Shown: in pieces, positions 8,627 through 18,629 of the stretch
How positions within the stretch are numbered: the first letter of the stretch is position 1
Layout: the number at the start of each line of letters is the position of its first letter
NCBI RefSeq assembly: GCF_017115025.1
Contig: NZ_JABXKM010000306.1
Location: forward strand, 1 to 64,000
DNA length: 64,000 nt
Source of the DNA: Nostoc sp. NOS(2021)
GTDB taxonomy: Bacteria > Cyanobacteriota > Cyanobacteriia > Cyanobacteriales > Nostocaceae
Direction of reading: 5' to 3'
The notes under the pieces: generated by a model
The model's database searches: none
The model's input: the letters and a program-made list of their open reading frames with translations, nothing else
Told to the model about the DNA's origin: nothing
Position numbers and translations under genes: made by a program

Positions 8627-9259
8627 ATGAGTATTCCCGATTTTTCTCACTTATTTTTAACAGAACAAATAGTATCAACTCAAGGTTTAAATCAAAGATA
8701 TTTGACACATCATCAAGCAGGTGAATTAGTTTTAATTTCCGGTAAATTATTGGCTTGCGATCCATTAACACTTTGGAATCCAGAAGCATTTACAGGAAGT
8801 TTTTTACCAGGTCGTTACCCAGTTATTTTAAGCGTCGCTCATATTCACAACAAGAATGGTAGAAATGATAAAAGGGTTGCTTATGCAATGCTTCAACTGA
8901 GTGAAGAACCTGCTGTGAGATGGGAGATAGCAGCTATCTCAAGTCAAAACTTAAATTCTTTAGAAGAAGCGCAAATATTTGGCTACGGTGTTGACTCTGG
9001 AACTGGTTGCTTTATGGATGCTAGTGTTGCTGAAATTATTGATGAACTAGAAGAAAATTGGAACACTCAGTTGCTTAAAGAACTACGAAAAAATTATAGC
9101 CCTACGTGGGACTGGGCTAATCTATCTGTAGGTGAATTAAATCAAGCAAATGTAATTGCTTTTTCATCTGGCTGGGGTGATGGCGTTTATGCTACTTACT
9201 TTGGATACAATGCCAGTCACAAAATCGTGAACGTTATAACTGATTTTGAAGTAGTCTAA
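8627..9259 (+). CDS. DUF4241 domain-containing protein
   Basis: A 210-residue soluble protein with DUF4241 hallmarks: VDSGTGCFMD in the middle, then FSSGWGDGVYATYFGY and a terminal ITDFEVV. The family is widespread and of unknown function; members often sit near polymorphic-toxin immunity genes, but nothing here shows that role. ATG start. The TAA stop is shared with the first base of an inverted-repeat element. Confidence 0.8.
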   Translation: MSIPDFSHLFLTEQIVSTQGLNQRYLTHHQAGELVLISGKLLACDPLTLWNPEAFTGSFLPGRYPVILSVAHIHNKNGRNDKRVAYAMLQLSEEPAVRWEIAAISSQNLNSLEEAQIFGYGVDSGTGCFMDASVAEIIDELEENWNTQLLKELRKNYSPTWDWANLSVGELNQANVIAFSSGWGDGVYATYFGYNASHKIVNVITDFEVV

Positions 9260-9484
9260 GAGGATGTTTGAAAAGTCTAATTTATTACTAGCCCAGGAGA
9301 AAAGGAAATCGCGGCTACACAGACAAAACCCACACTTCGACCCTTCGACAAAGCTCAGGGCAACGCAAGCTCAGTGACCGCCTCCGTGGGTTTGAAACCG
9401 TTGATTTTTCATGCTTTCCACAGAGGTGGACTTTGCTTGTGTAGTAGCGAATTCTATTTGCCCAATACTTTTCAAACAACCTCT
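9259..9484. mobile_element. MITE-like element abutting the DUF4241 stop codon
   Basis: A 226-bp unit bounded by 18-bp inverted repeats with one mismatch: AGAGGATGTTTGAAAAGT on the left, ACTTTTCAAACAACCTCT on the right. The left end overlaps the last base of the upstream stop codon. Non-coding. Its middle holds a TTCGACCCTTCGACAAAGCTC tract of the kind seen in dispersed bacterial repeats. Confidence 0.65.
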
Positions 9485-9517
9485 AAAATAAATTTTTATT
9501 TTAGTTAAGCTTGAGAG

Positions 9518-10945
9518 TTAATATAATTTAAAATCCAGACATTGTTGGAGAAACTGCTGGGGAATCTCTACACTTTCTCCCCAATGCAGATGCACATAAG
9601 AAGCATGAACATTTGCAGGTAAACCCCATCCCTCGCATCCCATATTTTCGTCACAATCGTAGCGAGAAGTTTCAAATAGGGGCTGAGTGGGAGTTAAGGT
9701 TAAATGGGAACGATGAAACTCATGTCCATAAACTGTTATACCTGCCTTAACTAACAGATTATCTTGCAAAGCTACTGCACGACGATACCCCAAAGTTAAA
9801 CGCCCACCCATCACAGCAGATGTTGGTAGAACTCCCGCCATCGACCAAGATTTACCCTCAAAATCGATAATTTGCTCACATAAATACATCAATCCGCCGC
9901 ATTCGGCAATTGTAGGCATTCCTTTAAGTATTGCTGTTTTCACTGCATCACGAACGCTGGTATTTTCTGCTAGTTGCTGGGCAAAAACTTCCGGGAAACC
10001 ACCGCCAAAATACATTCCCTGCACATCTTTTGGTATACCAGCATCTTCTAAAGGACTCCAGAAAACCAGTTCTGCGCCAAGCTGTTGCAGCAAATCGAGA
10101 TTATCTTGGTAGTAAAAATTAAAAGCGCGATCGCGGGCTACTGCAATCCTGACTGGGGATGAGGGATGAGGGGAATGAGGGGGATGAGGGAGAGGTTCGG
10201 ATTTTAATAAAGGTAATAAGCGTTGCCAATCGAAGCAAGTATCACCTAAATCGGCGAGGCGATCAATTAAAGCATTGAGTTCGGGAAGTTCTGCTGTGGG
10301 TACTAAACCCAAATGGCGATCGGGAATTGTGATGTTATCTTGACGACGCAGCACGCCGAGAATAGGTAATTGTAAGGGTTCTAGGGAATCTTTGAGCAGA
10401 GAGAGATGGCGATCGCTCCCGACGCGATTTAATATTACCCCAGCTATTTTAATTCGGGAATCAAAAGACTGGTAGCCGTGAGCGATCGCAGCGACAGAAC
10501 CAGATAAACGACTGCAATCAATCACCAACACCACAGGTAAATTTAAAAGCCGCGCGATGTGTGCCGTACTCGCAAAGTCTGTCGGGCATTGGGCATTGGG
10601 CATTGGGCATTGGGCATTGGTTATTAATTCTTCTTCCCCCACTCCCCACTCCCTACTCCCCTTCACTCCATCAAATAACCCCATTACCCCTTCCACTAGA
10701 GCATATTCACTCAGTTGGCTATGACGGGCAAAACATTGCTGGACGTAGGCTTCGGAAGTCAATACTGGGTCTAAATTGCGACAAGCACGACCAGTTACGT
10801 GTTGATGAAACATCGGATCAATGTAGTCTGGGCCTACCTTGAAAGATTGCACCAGGCGATCGCGACGGCGTAAAGATGCTAAAAGGGTGAGCGTAACTGT
10901 TGTCTTACCCACTCCACTACGTTCCCCGGCAATGACTAAAGTCAT
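9518..10945 (-). CDS. cbiA: Cobyrinate a,c-diamide synthase
   Basis: Amidates the a and c side chains of cobyrinate during (pseudo)cobalamin synthesis, using ATP and glutamine. About 475 residues from the ATG at 10945, which puts MTLVIAGERSGVGKTT with its P-loop at the very N-terminus; the longer frame to 11014 adds 23 unlikely residues. The C-terminal class-I amidotransferase half shows MYFGGGFPEVFA, the nucleophile in AECGGLMYLCE, and the HASYVHLHW histidines. A heptamer repeat tract (10584-10618) is read through in frame, giving a low-complexity NAQCPMPNAQCP loop after the N-terminal domain. The gene stands alone here. Confidence 0.93.
   Translation of the reverse strand: MTLVIAGERSGVGKTTVTLTLLASLRRRDRLVQSFKVGPDYIDPMFHQHVTGRACRNLDPVLTSEAYVQQCFARHSQLSEYALVEGVMGLFDGVKGSREWGVGEEELITNAQCPMPNAQCPTDFASTAHIARLLNLPVVLVIDCSRLSGSVAAIAHGYQSFDSRIKIAGVILNRVGSDRHLSLLKDSLEPLQLPILGVLRRQDNITIPDRHLGLVPTAELPELNALIDRLADLGDTCFDWQRLLPLLKSEPLPHPPHSPHPSSPVRIAVARDRAFNFYYQDNLDLLQQLGAELVFWSPLEDAGIPKDVQGMYFGGGFPEVFAQQLAENTSVRDAVKTAILKGMPTIAECGGLMYLCEQIIDFEGKSWSMAGVLPTSAVMGGRLTLGYRRAVALQDNLLVKAGITVYGHEFHRSHLTLTPTQPLFETSRYDCDENMGCEGWGLPANVHASYVHLHWGESVEIPQQFLQQCLDFKLY
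10584..10618. repeat. GGGCATT heptamer STRR inside the cobyrinate synthase gene
   Basis: Five uninterrupted GGGCATT units, a short tandemly repeated repetitive sequence of the kind usually intergenic in Nostoc. Here it lies inside an open reading frame and is translated. Confidence 0.85.
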
Positions 10946-11150
10946 AAATGAAACAAACGGATAATTGACTATTGCCTGTGCGTCTATCGTCGCTTTTTGC
11001 AAAAGCAAAACCAACTAACTCCAACTTATACCAATTAGAAAGAAGAAAACCAGCCAATTAGGGGAGTTAGGCTGAAAAAGTCTGTCTAATAATATAGTTA
11101 GAGATTAGCCGAGCTCGGATAGCAATAAGCCACTACAAGAGGAACGTTTT

Positions 11151-11786
11151 ATGATCGTTGTGCATCATCTTAACAACTCGCGATCGCAGCGTGTGCTGTG
11201 GCTGCTTGAGGAATTAGGTATCGAATACGAAATCAAATTCTATGAACGCGATGCAAAGACGATGCTGGCACCGGAGTCGCTGCGCCAAGTCCATCCGCTC
11301 GGCAAGTCACCAGTGATCACAGATGCAGACCTCACGGTTGCTGAGTCGGGCGCCATCATCGAATACCTAGTTGCTCGCTACGGTAATGGTCGGCTAGTCC
11401 CGGCATCCGGTACGCCGGAGCATCTGCGCTATACGTATTGGCTGCATTACGCCGAAGGCTCTGCAATGCTACCCTTGGTGATGCGGACGGTCTTGAATAA
11501 TTTCGGGGCAGGGGACAGCAGCGTTGTTAGCGGATTCGTCGCGCCCCAGATCAAACTTCACTTTGACTACATAGAAGGCGAACTCCGTAAAAGTACGTGG
11601 TTTGCGGGCGAGGAATTTACCGCCGCCGATATCCAAATGAGCTTTCCCCTCGAAGTAGTCGCCACGCTCAGAGAACAGGTCGAGAACCGGCCAAAGCTCA
11701 AAGAATTTGTCGAGCGCATTCATGCGCGACCTCCTTACAAACGGGCGCTTGAGCGTGGAGGCACATACAACGTATCCTTTGAATAA
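11151..11786 (+). CDS. Glutathione S-transferase family protein
   Basis: A 211-residue GST. The N-terminal thioredoxin-like domain has NNSRSQRVLWLLEEL with the candidate catalytic Ser, the cis-Pro in GKSPVI and the ESGAIIEYL glutathione-binding motif. The all-helical C-terminal domain has FTAADIQMSFPL. An AGAGGAACG ribosome site precedes the ATG. By eye the gene is clearly GC-richer than its neighbours (runs such as GCCGCCGATATC and GAGCGCATTCATGCGCG), and its codon use looks more proteobacterial, suggesting acquisition by transfer. It probably conjugates or reduces electrophiles in the cytosol. Confidence 0.9.
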   Translation: MIVVHHLNNSRSQRVLWLLEELGIEYEIKFYERDAKTMLAPESLRQVHPLGKSPVITDADLTVAESGAIIEYLVARYGNGRLVPASGTPEHLRYTYWLHYAEGSAMLPLVMRTVLNNFGAGDSSVVSGFVAPQIKLHFDYIEGELRKSTWFAGEEFTAADIQMSFPLEVVATLREQVENRPKLKEFVERIHARPPYKRALERGGTYNVSFE

Positions 11787-11897
11787 TTTGGGGAAGGAAA
11801 ATAGAAAAACCCTCCAGATTTTTGGAATATCCAAAAATCTGAAGAGCTTCTGTTTGATTTTCGCAATTTTGGTAACTTTTATTCTTTCCAGGCGAAG

Positions 11898-13274
11898 CTA
11901 ACTATTTGTTTCCAATTTGAAAATATTCGCTGTAATTCCCAGGCTTTCTTCAAAAAGTGACTCGCGGCCCCAACGTTGCACCTGCTGACTCAGCAATGCT
12001 TCCGCCTTTTGTTCCGAAAGTGAAGTCACTTGTTGAAACAAACCGTCAGATTGGGCACCACCGTGGGTTTCCATCCGCATACAGCCACCAGTTTCCGAGC
12101 AGATTACTGTACCACAGTCTGCCTGCGGATTGGTCGAACTGAGGCGCAAGGCAATCAAGTCGCCGACAATCTCACCCACATCAGCAAGAGGAACACCCGC
12201 TAATTCGGCTTCTACTTGCCGTTGATCTTGGGCAATAAAGCGAATGCGAGTGATGTCGTAATCTCCGGTTTCCTTTTGATAGGAAACTGGCTGCCATTCT
12301 AGACGACTTGCCAGCCAACCCAAAAATAGCAAAGCTTGGGCGGGGTTGCCTTTTTCGTAATCAATAGTTACTCGATCAACTTCCCTAAGCGCCGCGCGAC
12401 GGTGGGGTGAGTCGTAGGCTTCAGCTGTCAACTCTTGCCATGATGCAAGGCGACGCCAGTTCAAGTCAGCTAGGGGAACACCACTTTCTACCAACTCTTG
12501 TAGGCGGAGTAAATCACTTTCTGGCTCGTTAAAGCGGCAAGAATCCACAATAACATTATTGCAGACTGCTGCCAGCCGCTTGAATAGACTGTTGTTTGGG
12601 TCTGGTGTTGCTTTCCACCAGACAAACTTTGGTAAGCCACCAATTAACAATGCTGGAATCATGCCCCCTATGCGTTCCAAGGCAGTAGCAGTTCCACTGA
12701 GAGTTATATACTCGCAACAGATTAGTGTGCTTGACGATTGCTTTTGGATGGGGCAATAGGCAGAAACTTGAGCCTTGACCCCTTCATCTTCGCCAGCAAT
12801 GGGAAATAGCGCAATAATGCGGCAGGGGTTGCGGAGGGCGATTTCATCGGCAATTCTGGGGCTTGGGGCATTTAAGCTGGGAATACTACCAGAACCATTA
12901 TCCCCCGTAGCCCCGTTTCCTTGACGTTTGGCAAATTCTTCTCTCAAGACAGCCAGGGTTTGAGGTGTTGCTACTCCAGTATCTGGCAGTGCATATTTTC
13001 TCTGCACTTGCCGCAGCGCAGCTTCCATCTGAGGCCCTAAAATTCCGTCAAGCGGGCCGTTGTAAAATCCCAAAGTAGCTAAAAGATACTGGGTTTCTTC
13101 CGGTTCGTAAACCACTAAGGTAAATGTAGTAGCCCGAGTAGCAGCAGGAAGCCCACCGTTATCGCCATTAATGCCGTAGCTTTGCCAAATTTGACTCAGT
13201 TCCGCATCTAATTCGTTCAGCGAAATATCTTTTGGTGCCTGAAGTGAAAAAATTGTAGAAGCTTGGGGAGCCAT
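11898..13274 (-). CDS. opcA: OpcA, glucose-6-phosphate dehydrogenase assembly/activator protein
   Basis: OpcA is required for full activity and redox control of cyanobacterial G6PDH and sits downstream of zwf, as here. From the ATG at 13274 the protein has about 458 residues. Residues 60-115 look like a peptidoglycan-binding-type helical repeat (LGFYNGPLDGILGPQ), followed by the OpcA domain with PKFVWWKATPDPNN and VDSCRF. The longer frame to 13310 starts inside an ATCCAAAAT-type repeat, so I reject it. It is the last gene of the fbp-tal-zwf-opcA cluster, 108 bp after zwf. Confidence 0.93.
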   Translation of the reverse strand: MAPQASTIFSLQAPKDISLNELDAELSQIWQSYGINGDNGGLPAATRATTFTLVVYEPEETQYLLATLGFYNGPLDGILGPQMEAALRQVQRKYALPDTGVATPQTLAVLREEFAKRQGNGATGDNGSGSIPSLNAPSPRIADEIALRNPCRIIALFPIAGEDEGVKAQVSAYCPIQKQSSSTLICCEYITLSGTATALERIGGMIPALLIGGLPKFVWWKATPDPNNSLFKRLAAVCNNVIVDSCRFNEPESDLLRLQELVESGVPLADLNWRRLASWQELTAEAYDSPHRRAALREVDRVTIDYEKGNPAQALLFLGWLASRLEWQPVSYQKETGDYDITRIRFIAQDQRQVEAELAGVPLADVGEIVGDLIALRLSSTNPQADCGTVICSETGGCMRMETHGGAQSDGLFQQVTSLSEQKAEALLSQQVQRWGRESLFEESLGITANIFKLETNS

Positions 13275-13382
13275 AAGGAATTTTGGATTTTGGATTTTGG
13301 ATTTTGTCATTCGTCATTTGTCATTTGTCATTTGTCATTTGTTTTTACTAGTGACTAATGACTAATGACTAATGACTAATAT
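13275..13382. repeat. STRR heptamers between zwf and opcA
   Basis: The whole spacer is made of short repeats: ATTTTGG units, about four TCATTTG heptamers (13313-13342) and about four CTAATGA heptamers (13354-13380). This is typical Nostoc STRR sequence and sits inside the operon. Confidence 0.8.
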
Positions 13383-14912
13383 TTAGAGTCTGCGCCAGCG
13401 CCGGCCATCCTGGTTAATTAAGAATTCTGCTTCTGCTGGTTCCCAGGTACCGGCTTCATACTGGGGAATAGTATTTGCGTCGGCGGGTGCATCCCAAACG
13501 GAAAGGGCTGGATTTACTACCTGCCAGGCTGCTTCTACTTCGTCCGCCCGTGTGAACAATGTTTGATCACCCATCATACAATCAAGGAATAGGCGATCGT
13601 AGGCATCGGATGTTGCTTGGATGCCAAATGAACCATAACTAAAGTCCATGTCAACGGAACGGGTGCGGAATTCTGCCCCCGGCATTTTGACATCAAAACG
13701 CAGGGAAATACCTTCATTCGGCTGAATCCGCATCGCCAAAATATTGGCGTTTACCTGTTGGGCGGCAGATTGGAACATCCGAGACGGAACTTCGCGGAAG
13801 TGAATCGAAATCTCACTGACTTTTTTCGGCATCCGCTTCCCGGTACGCAAGTAGAAAGGAACACCTTTCCAGCGCCAGTTGTCTACCAAAAACTTCATCG
13901 CTACATAGGTGGGTGTGGTGGAGTTGGGATCAACGCCTGGTTCTGTCCGATACCCTGGCACTGCTTCACCCTTCATCCAGCCAGCACTGTACTGACCGCG
14001 TACTGCTGACCGCGACAGATTGTGAACATCAGCTAAACGGGTAGCTTTGAGTGCCTTCACTTTTTCGGTGCGGATGCTGTCGGCATCCATTGCGTTGGGT
14101 GCTTCCATCGCCGTTAAGCAGTAAAGTTGCATGAGGTGATTTTGCAACATATCCCGCAGTGCGCCGGCACTTTCATAGTAACCAGCCCGGTCTTCCACTC
14201 CCACGGTTTCTGCCACGGTAATTTGTACGTGGTCAACAAATTGACGATTCCACAACGGCTCAAAAATCGCATTCGCAAAGCGAAATACCAGCAAATTCTG
14301 GACTGTTTCTTTACCCAAGTAGTGGTCAATACGATATACTTGGTTTTCTTTGCAAAATTTCTGTACCACTTGGTTAAGACTCTGGGCAGAAGCCAAGTCT
14401 CGGCCAAAGGGTTTTTCAATTACTAGACGATGTTTGTAGGGATCTTCTAGCATCCCGAGGCTTCCTAGCTGCTTAATCGCTTCGGGAAAGAATGAGGGGG
14501 CAACTGAGAGGTAAAACATCCGATTCCCTCGCGTGCCCCGTTTTTCGTCTAATTCAGTCAATAAGGTTTTCAGTTTCTGGTAGCCTTCGGGGTTATCTAT
14601 ATCCCCAGGACTATAGAAGAGTCCTTGAGAGAAGTCTTGCCAGAGTTCCCCTAAATCGACATCGGGATGCGCCTCTTCCATGCCTTTTTGCATCTGTTCA
14701 CGGAAGTAATCATGGCTCCACTCTCGACGTGCCACACCGACAATGGTAGTTTCTGGTGGAATACGCCGTTCTCGCCGCAATTTGTAAAGTGCTGGTACTA
14801 GTTTGCGCCAGGTGAGATCACCAGAAGCGCCAAAAATGACTATAATCTGGGGTTCGGGCATCCCTTGTTGTTGCAGACCAACGCGCAAGGGATTTTCTAG
14901 CAGACTAACCAT
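13383..14912 (-). CDS. zwf: Glucose-6-phosphate 1-dehydrogenase
   Basis: The first enzyme of the oxidative pentose phosphate pathway, oxidising glucose-6-phosphate with NADP+. In heterocyst formers it supplies reductant for nitrogen fixation and dark metabolism. The 509-residue protein has the Rossmann motif [12 protein letters not shown] (about 26-38), the active-site signature RIDHYLGKE (about 196-204) with the catalytic His, and the substrate-binding RTGKRMPKK. The length is normal for the family. The start is the ATG at 14912. Neighbours tal upstream and opcA downstream form the known cluster. Confidence 0.97.
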   Translation of the reverse strand: MVSLLENPLRVGLQQQGMPEPQIIVIFGASGDLTWRKLVPALYKLRRERRIPPETTIVGVARREWSHDYFREQMQKGMEEAHPDVDLGELWQDFSQGLFYSPGDIDNPEGYQKLKTLLTELDEKRGTRGNRMFYLSVAPSFFPEAIKQLGSLGMLEDPYKHRLVIEKPFGRDLASAQSLNQVVQKFCKENQVYRIDHYLGKETVQNLLVFRFANAIFEPLWNRQFVDHVQITVAETVGVEDRAGYYESAGALRDMLQNHLMQLYCLTAMEAPNAMDADSIRTEKVKALKATRLADVHNLSRSAVRGQYSAGWMKGEAVPGYRTEPGVDPNSTTPTYVAMKFLVDNWRWKGVPFYLRTGKRMPKKVSEISIHFREVPSRMFQSAAQQVNANILAMRIQPNEGISLRFDVKMPGAEFRTRSVDMDFSYGSFGIQATSDAYDRLFLDCMMGDQTLFTRADEVEAAWQVVNPALSVWDAPADANTIPQYEAGTWEPAEAEFLINQDGRRWRRL

Positions 14913-15054
14913 AGGAATTTGGGATTTTGGATTTGGGATTTTAGATTGGGTATTAGGGACTGGGAAATGATTTTAGATTTTAGATTTGGGATTTTAGATT
15001 GAAGTCCAATCCAAAATCCCAAATCCAAAATCCCAAATTCCCAATCCCTAGCCC
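14913..15054. repeat. Repeat-filled spacer between tal and zwf
   Basis: Dense ATTTTGGATTTGGG-type heptamer-like repeats. The stretch near 14973-15000 is inverted by CCAAAATCCCAAATC copies at 15008-15040, so the transcript could fold into a long imperfect hairpin between the two coding regions. Confidence 0.7.
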
Positions 15055-16200
15055 CTACACTGGCGACAATACCTTGATCTTTTCTTCTAAAGAGTTCATC
15101 AAGGACTGGAAGGGCTGGATAAACTTGTCAATAGCTTCGACTAACAGTTCATCCATTACGGCATCGAGATCGATGTTGATGTCGGGATCTTTGAGGTTTT
15201 CGATCAGCGTGTAAGCTTTTTCTACATCCGTTTCTAAGCGATCGCTTACGTTACAATGATCGGCACAAGCTTTAATCGTCGCTGGCGGTACGGTGTTGAC
15301 GGTATCTTGTCCAATCAACTCTTCGACATACATCACGTCTCTGTAGTTGGGGTCTTTGGTGCTGGTGCTAGCCCAAAGTAGCCGTTGTACTTTGCCTCCT
15401 TTGGCTGCCAAGGCTTGCCAACGATCGCTTTTAATGATTTTCTTGTATTCTTGGTACGCAATCTTCGCGTTAGCGATCGCCACTTTCCCTTTAACAGCTC
15501 TGAGCCTTGCTTCCACGGCAATATCATCAACGCCTTTTTTCAACTTAGCATCAATTTTGCCGTCAATGTTGCTATCAATCCGGCTGAGGAAGAAACTAGC
15601 AACTGAAGCAATTCTACTGATGTCTTTACCATCAGCCACCCGTTTTTCTAAGCCCCGAATATAAGCCCAAGCCGTGTTGATGTAGCTTTCTACAGAAAAC
15701 AGTAGCGTAATATTGACATTAATACCATCAGCGATCACCTGTTCCACTGCTGGCAAGCCAGGTTCTGTACCGGGGATTTTAATCATCAAATTTTCCCGAC
15801 CAATTTCTTGGAAATAGCGTCGGGCTTCGGCGATTGTTGCTTCAGTATCTTGGGCGATGGTTGGTGGTACTTCCATACTCACATAACCATCTAGTCTATT
15901 CGAGGCTTCATAAACTGGGCGTAAAATATCACAGGCATTACGGATATCTGCAAAAACTAGGGATTCGTAAATTTTCTGTATCGGTAAGCCAGCCCGAACT
16001 CCGGCTTCGATATCGGCATCATAAATGACATTACCAGCGATCGCTTTTTCAAAGATAGCTGGGTTAGAGGTAATCCCAGAGATCCCTTGATTTTCAACCA
16101 GGTCTTTGAGTTCGCCTGATTGAATAATGTCACGGGTCAAATTATCGATCCAGATACTTTGACCGTATTGCTTAATTTCTAGTAGATGATTGGTAGCCAT
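15055..16200 (-). CDS. tal: Transaldolase
   Basis: Transfers a dihydroxyacetone unit between sugar phosphates in the pentose phosphate pathway. From the ATG at 16200 it has 381 residues, matching the cyanobacterial long form. The frame to 16299 adds 33 residues with no family resemblance and I discard it. Visible motifs are GITSNPAIFEKAI near the N-terminus, the Schiff-base lysine in ENLMIKIPGT, and SFFLSRIDSNID. AGGAG lies upstream of the chosen start. It is between fbp and zwf in the minus-strand cluster. Confidence 0.95.
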   Translation of the reverse strand: MATNHLLEIKQYGQSIWIDNLTRDIIQSGELKDLVENQGISGITSNPAIFEKAIAGNVIYDADIEAGVRAGLPIQKIYESLVFADIRNACDILRPVYEASNRLDGYVSMEVPPTIAQDTEATIAEARRYFQEIGRENLMIKIPGTEPGLPAVEQVIADGINVNITLLFSVESYINTAWAYIRGLEKRVADGKDISRIASVASFFLSRIDSNIDGKIDAKLKKGVDDIAVEARLRAVKGKVAIANAKIAYQEYKKIIKSDRWQALAAKGGKVQRLLWASTSTKDPNYRDVMYVEELIGQDTVNTVPPATIKACADHCNVSDRLETDVEKAYTLIENLKDPDINIDLDAVMDELLVEAIDKFIQPFQSLMNSLEEKIKVLSPV

Positions 16201-16528
16201 AGCTCTAATTTGTTTCACTCCTGTATAGTGATGTTTCCAAGTGAAGTCAGCAAAACCCATCAAATTTTGATGGTGACTTTTGAATTGTGGCGTTGCCAAT
16301 CACTTATCGCATCGGCCAGCTGAGATAATCTTTAATACATCTTTAAGAAGTGCTATTCTCCATTTCCAATCCTAAATCACCATGATTAACTTTTAATTAA
16401 TGCCAGAGGCTAGACGCATCCTTGATGCTTTTGTCACCGTCTTCTAATGCAGTATGGCAAAAATAACTATCCAGTTGAAAAAGCTTGTAAATAAAGCTTT
16501 ATTTTCTTTTGTCTTCTACCTTGGGATA

Positions 16529-17578
16529 CTAATGTCCGTTTTGAGTAAAAGACTCCACTTTTGCGACATCCTCTTTGCTACCAATAATTAAAGGCGTGCG
16601 CTGATGCAGTTTTTTCGGCACTACATCCAAAATATCCATCAGTCCTGTGGTAGCACGACCGCCTGCTTGTTCAATTAAAAAGGCCAGAGGAGCGGTTTCA
16701 TAAAGCAAGCGCAATTTCCCATCTGGGTTTTGAATTGTACCTGGGTAGAGAAACACGCCGCCTTGAACCAAAATTCTATGGATGTCGCTCACCATTGCGC
16801 CGCTATAACGAGCGCTGTAGCCTTCTGTGCGATGAACGTAGCGGATATATTCTCGAATTGATTCCTCCCACTGCCAGAAGTTACCTTCGTTGACGCTGTA
16901 AACAGACCCGTGGGTAGGAATGCGGATATTTTCTTCTGTGAGAATAAACTCTCCTAAGCTGGGATCAAGGACAAAGGAATGAACCCCCTTACCTATAGTA
17001 TAAACCAGCATCGTGCAAGGCCCATACAGAATGTATCCGGCAGCGAGTTGCTTACGACCGTTGGTGAGGAGGTCAGTTGCCTTACCATCGCTATCAGTTC
17101 CTTCTTGTTGGCGAATGGCGAAAATGGAACCTAAGCTGAGATTGTTATCAGTGTTGGATGAGCCATCAATTGGATCGTACAGCAGGGTATAACGTCCAAT
17201 GGGGCAATTTTCGGGGATGTAATAGGGATTTTCCATTTCCTCAGAAGCGAGGCGACAGACTAAGCCGCTTTGCTTAAACACTGAGATAAATACATCATTG
17301 GCATAAACATCCATCTTTTTGACGGATTCGCCTTGGACATTAACTTCCCCAGTAAATCCGAGAACGCCTTCCATTAAACCGGCGCGACTCATGCGACGAG
17401 CAACCAGTTTGCCGGCTAGGGCGATACGATTCATCAGCGCACTTAAATCCTGTGCATCTGGCGAAAAACTCTGAAGTTGCTGTAAAACGTGACGGGATAA
17501 GGTTGTACAATCACGATCTAGGGATTTGTCTGTAGCGTCGTAGGTAGATAAGTCTAAAGATTCTGGCGCTTTAGCCAT
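16529..17578 (-). CDS. fbp: Fructose-1,6-bisphosphatase, class I
   Basis: Hydrolyses fructose-1,6-bisphosphate in gluconeogenesis and the Calvin cycle. About 349 residues from the ATG at 17578, preceded by GGAG with normal spacing; a GTG at 17599 is the alternative. The metal-binding signature [19 protein letters not shown] and the substrate region [10 protein letters not shown] are intact. It is the first gene of the fbp-tal-zwf-opcA cluster. The 328-bp gap to tal has a small AAAGCTT/AAGCTTT hairpin and could hold a second promoter. Confidence 0.95.
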   Translation of the reverse strand: MAKAPESLDLSTYDATDKSLDRDCTTLSRHVLQQLQSFSPDAQDLSALMNRIALAGKLVARRMSRAGLMEGVLGFTGEVNVQGESVKKMDVYANDVFISVFKQSGLVCRLASEEMENPYYIPENCPIGRYTLLYDPIDGSSNTDNNLSLGSIFAIRQQEGTDSDGKATDLLTNGRKQLAAGYILYGPCTMLVYTIGKGVHSFVLDPSLGEFILTEENIRIPTHGSVYSVNEGNFWQWEESIREYIRYVHRTEGYSARYSGAMVSDIHRILVQGGVFLYPGTIQNPDGKLRLLYETAPLAFLIEQAGGRATTGLMDILDVVPKKLHQRTPLIIGSKEDVAKVESFTQNGH

Positions 17579-17924
17579 TTTTATGTTCTCCGCAGCCACT
17601 AGCTGTTAGTTGGGTTTTAGTCGTGTATAGCAACTTATAGTAGTTGCTGCCTCTATCTTAGAAAGGTAATTTGAGAACTTAGATGCGACTTTAGATAAAC
17701 TAAAGAAATGAATTTTTAGTGACCCTTGCGCCCAGAGCCTAAATACGTAGTTGCTTGCCGTAGATATTGCCAATATTGAGTCAATGATTTACCTAAATCA
17801 AGTGACTACAAAAAGTAATAAAGGCAAGGAAGCCACTAAGTATTATGTGCAGCCTGAGCTACCCTGAAGTTATGGGAAAACAGGTTTAGATTTATCATTT
17901 GGGATTGAGAACTGCTTACTGCTT
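17579..17924. other. Divergent promoter region of fbp and the Uma2 gene
   Basis: No gene. It should hold the fbp cluster promoter (minus) and the promoter of the Uma2 gene (plus). I looked for an NtcA-type GTA-N8-TAC palindrome and found no clean match. Confidence 0.45.
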
Positions 17925-18629
17925 ATGTTCAATTACAATCCATTAGAGTGCCTACCTTCATCAGCAGAATTGCCCGATTCTGATGATACTCCTGTGGATA
18001 ACGAACTGCAAATATTAATTCCCAACTTATTGTTAGCGATATTAGCTGCTATTTGGCAAGCCCGTGATGATTGGTTTTTTGGGATCAATATGGGTATTTA
18101 TTATACAGTCAATAAACCTGCCATTGTCCCCGATGGGTTTCTCAGTTTGGGTGTAGAACGTTTTGTTGGAGAAAATGGGCGTTCTAGTTATGTATTTTGG
18201 GAAGAAGATGGCATTTCCCCAATCTTATCGTTAGAAATTGTTTGCCAAACTTACAATTTTGAATACGAACAAAAAAAATTAGATTATGCCCAATTAGGCA
18301 TTTTATATTACGTAATTTATGCACCAACCCGCTTACGTCGTAAGCGTCAGCGTTTAGAAGTTTATCGGTTAGTTAATGGTGAATATATTTTACAACCAGG
18401 CGATAAAATCTGGATGCCGGAAATTGGTTTAGGTATTGGACGTGAACGGGGAACCTACCAAAGAATCACGCGAGAATGGTTGTATTGGTATGACGAAAAT
18501 GGTAATAGATACTCAACACCAGAAGAAACAACAATTGAGCAACAGCAACAACTAGAGCAAGCTCAACAACAGCTTCAGGAACTTTTAGCGAGATTACAAC
18601 ACAAGGGAATCAACCCGAATAATCTCTAA
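17925..18629 (+). CDS. Uma2 family (DUF820) PD-(D/E)XK nuclease-like protein
   Basis: A 234-residue member of the Uma2/DUF820 family, a restriction-endonuclease-like fold greatly expanded in cyanobacteria. The core shows PAIVPDGFLSLGV (metal-binding Asp), then LSLEIVCQT (the E-x-K region, here with Q/T in place of Lys) and YYVIYAPT. The C-terminus is a Gln/Leu-rich coiled coil (EQQQQLEQAQQQLQELLARL), common in this family. Possible transposon-derived origin; function not established. ATG start. Confidence 0.85.
   Translation: MFNYNPLECLPSSAELPDSDDTPVDNELQILIPNLLLAILAAIWQARDDWFFGINMGIYYTVNKPAIVPDGFLSLGVERFVGENGRSSYVFWEEDGISPILSLEIVCQTYNFEYEQKKLDYAQLGILYYVIYAPTRLRRKRQRLEVYRLVNGEYILQPGDKIWMPEIGLGIGRERGTYQRITREWLYWYDENGNRYSTPEETTIEQQQQLEQAQQQLQELLARLQHKGINPNNL

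Noticed and set aside
13300-13382. CRISPR-like repeats between zwf and opcA
   Set aside because: The units are 7 bp and contiguous with no spacers; they are STRR heptamers.
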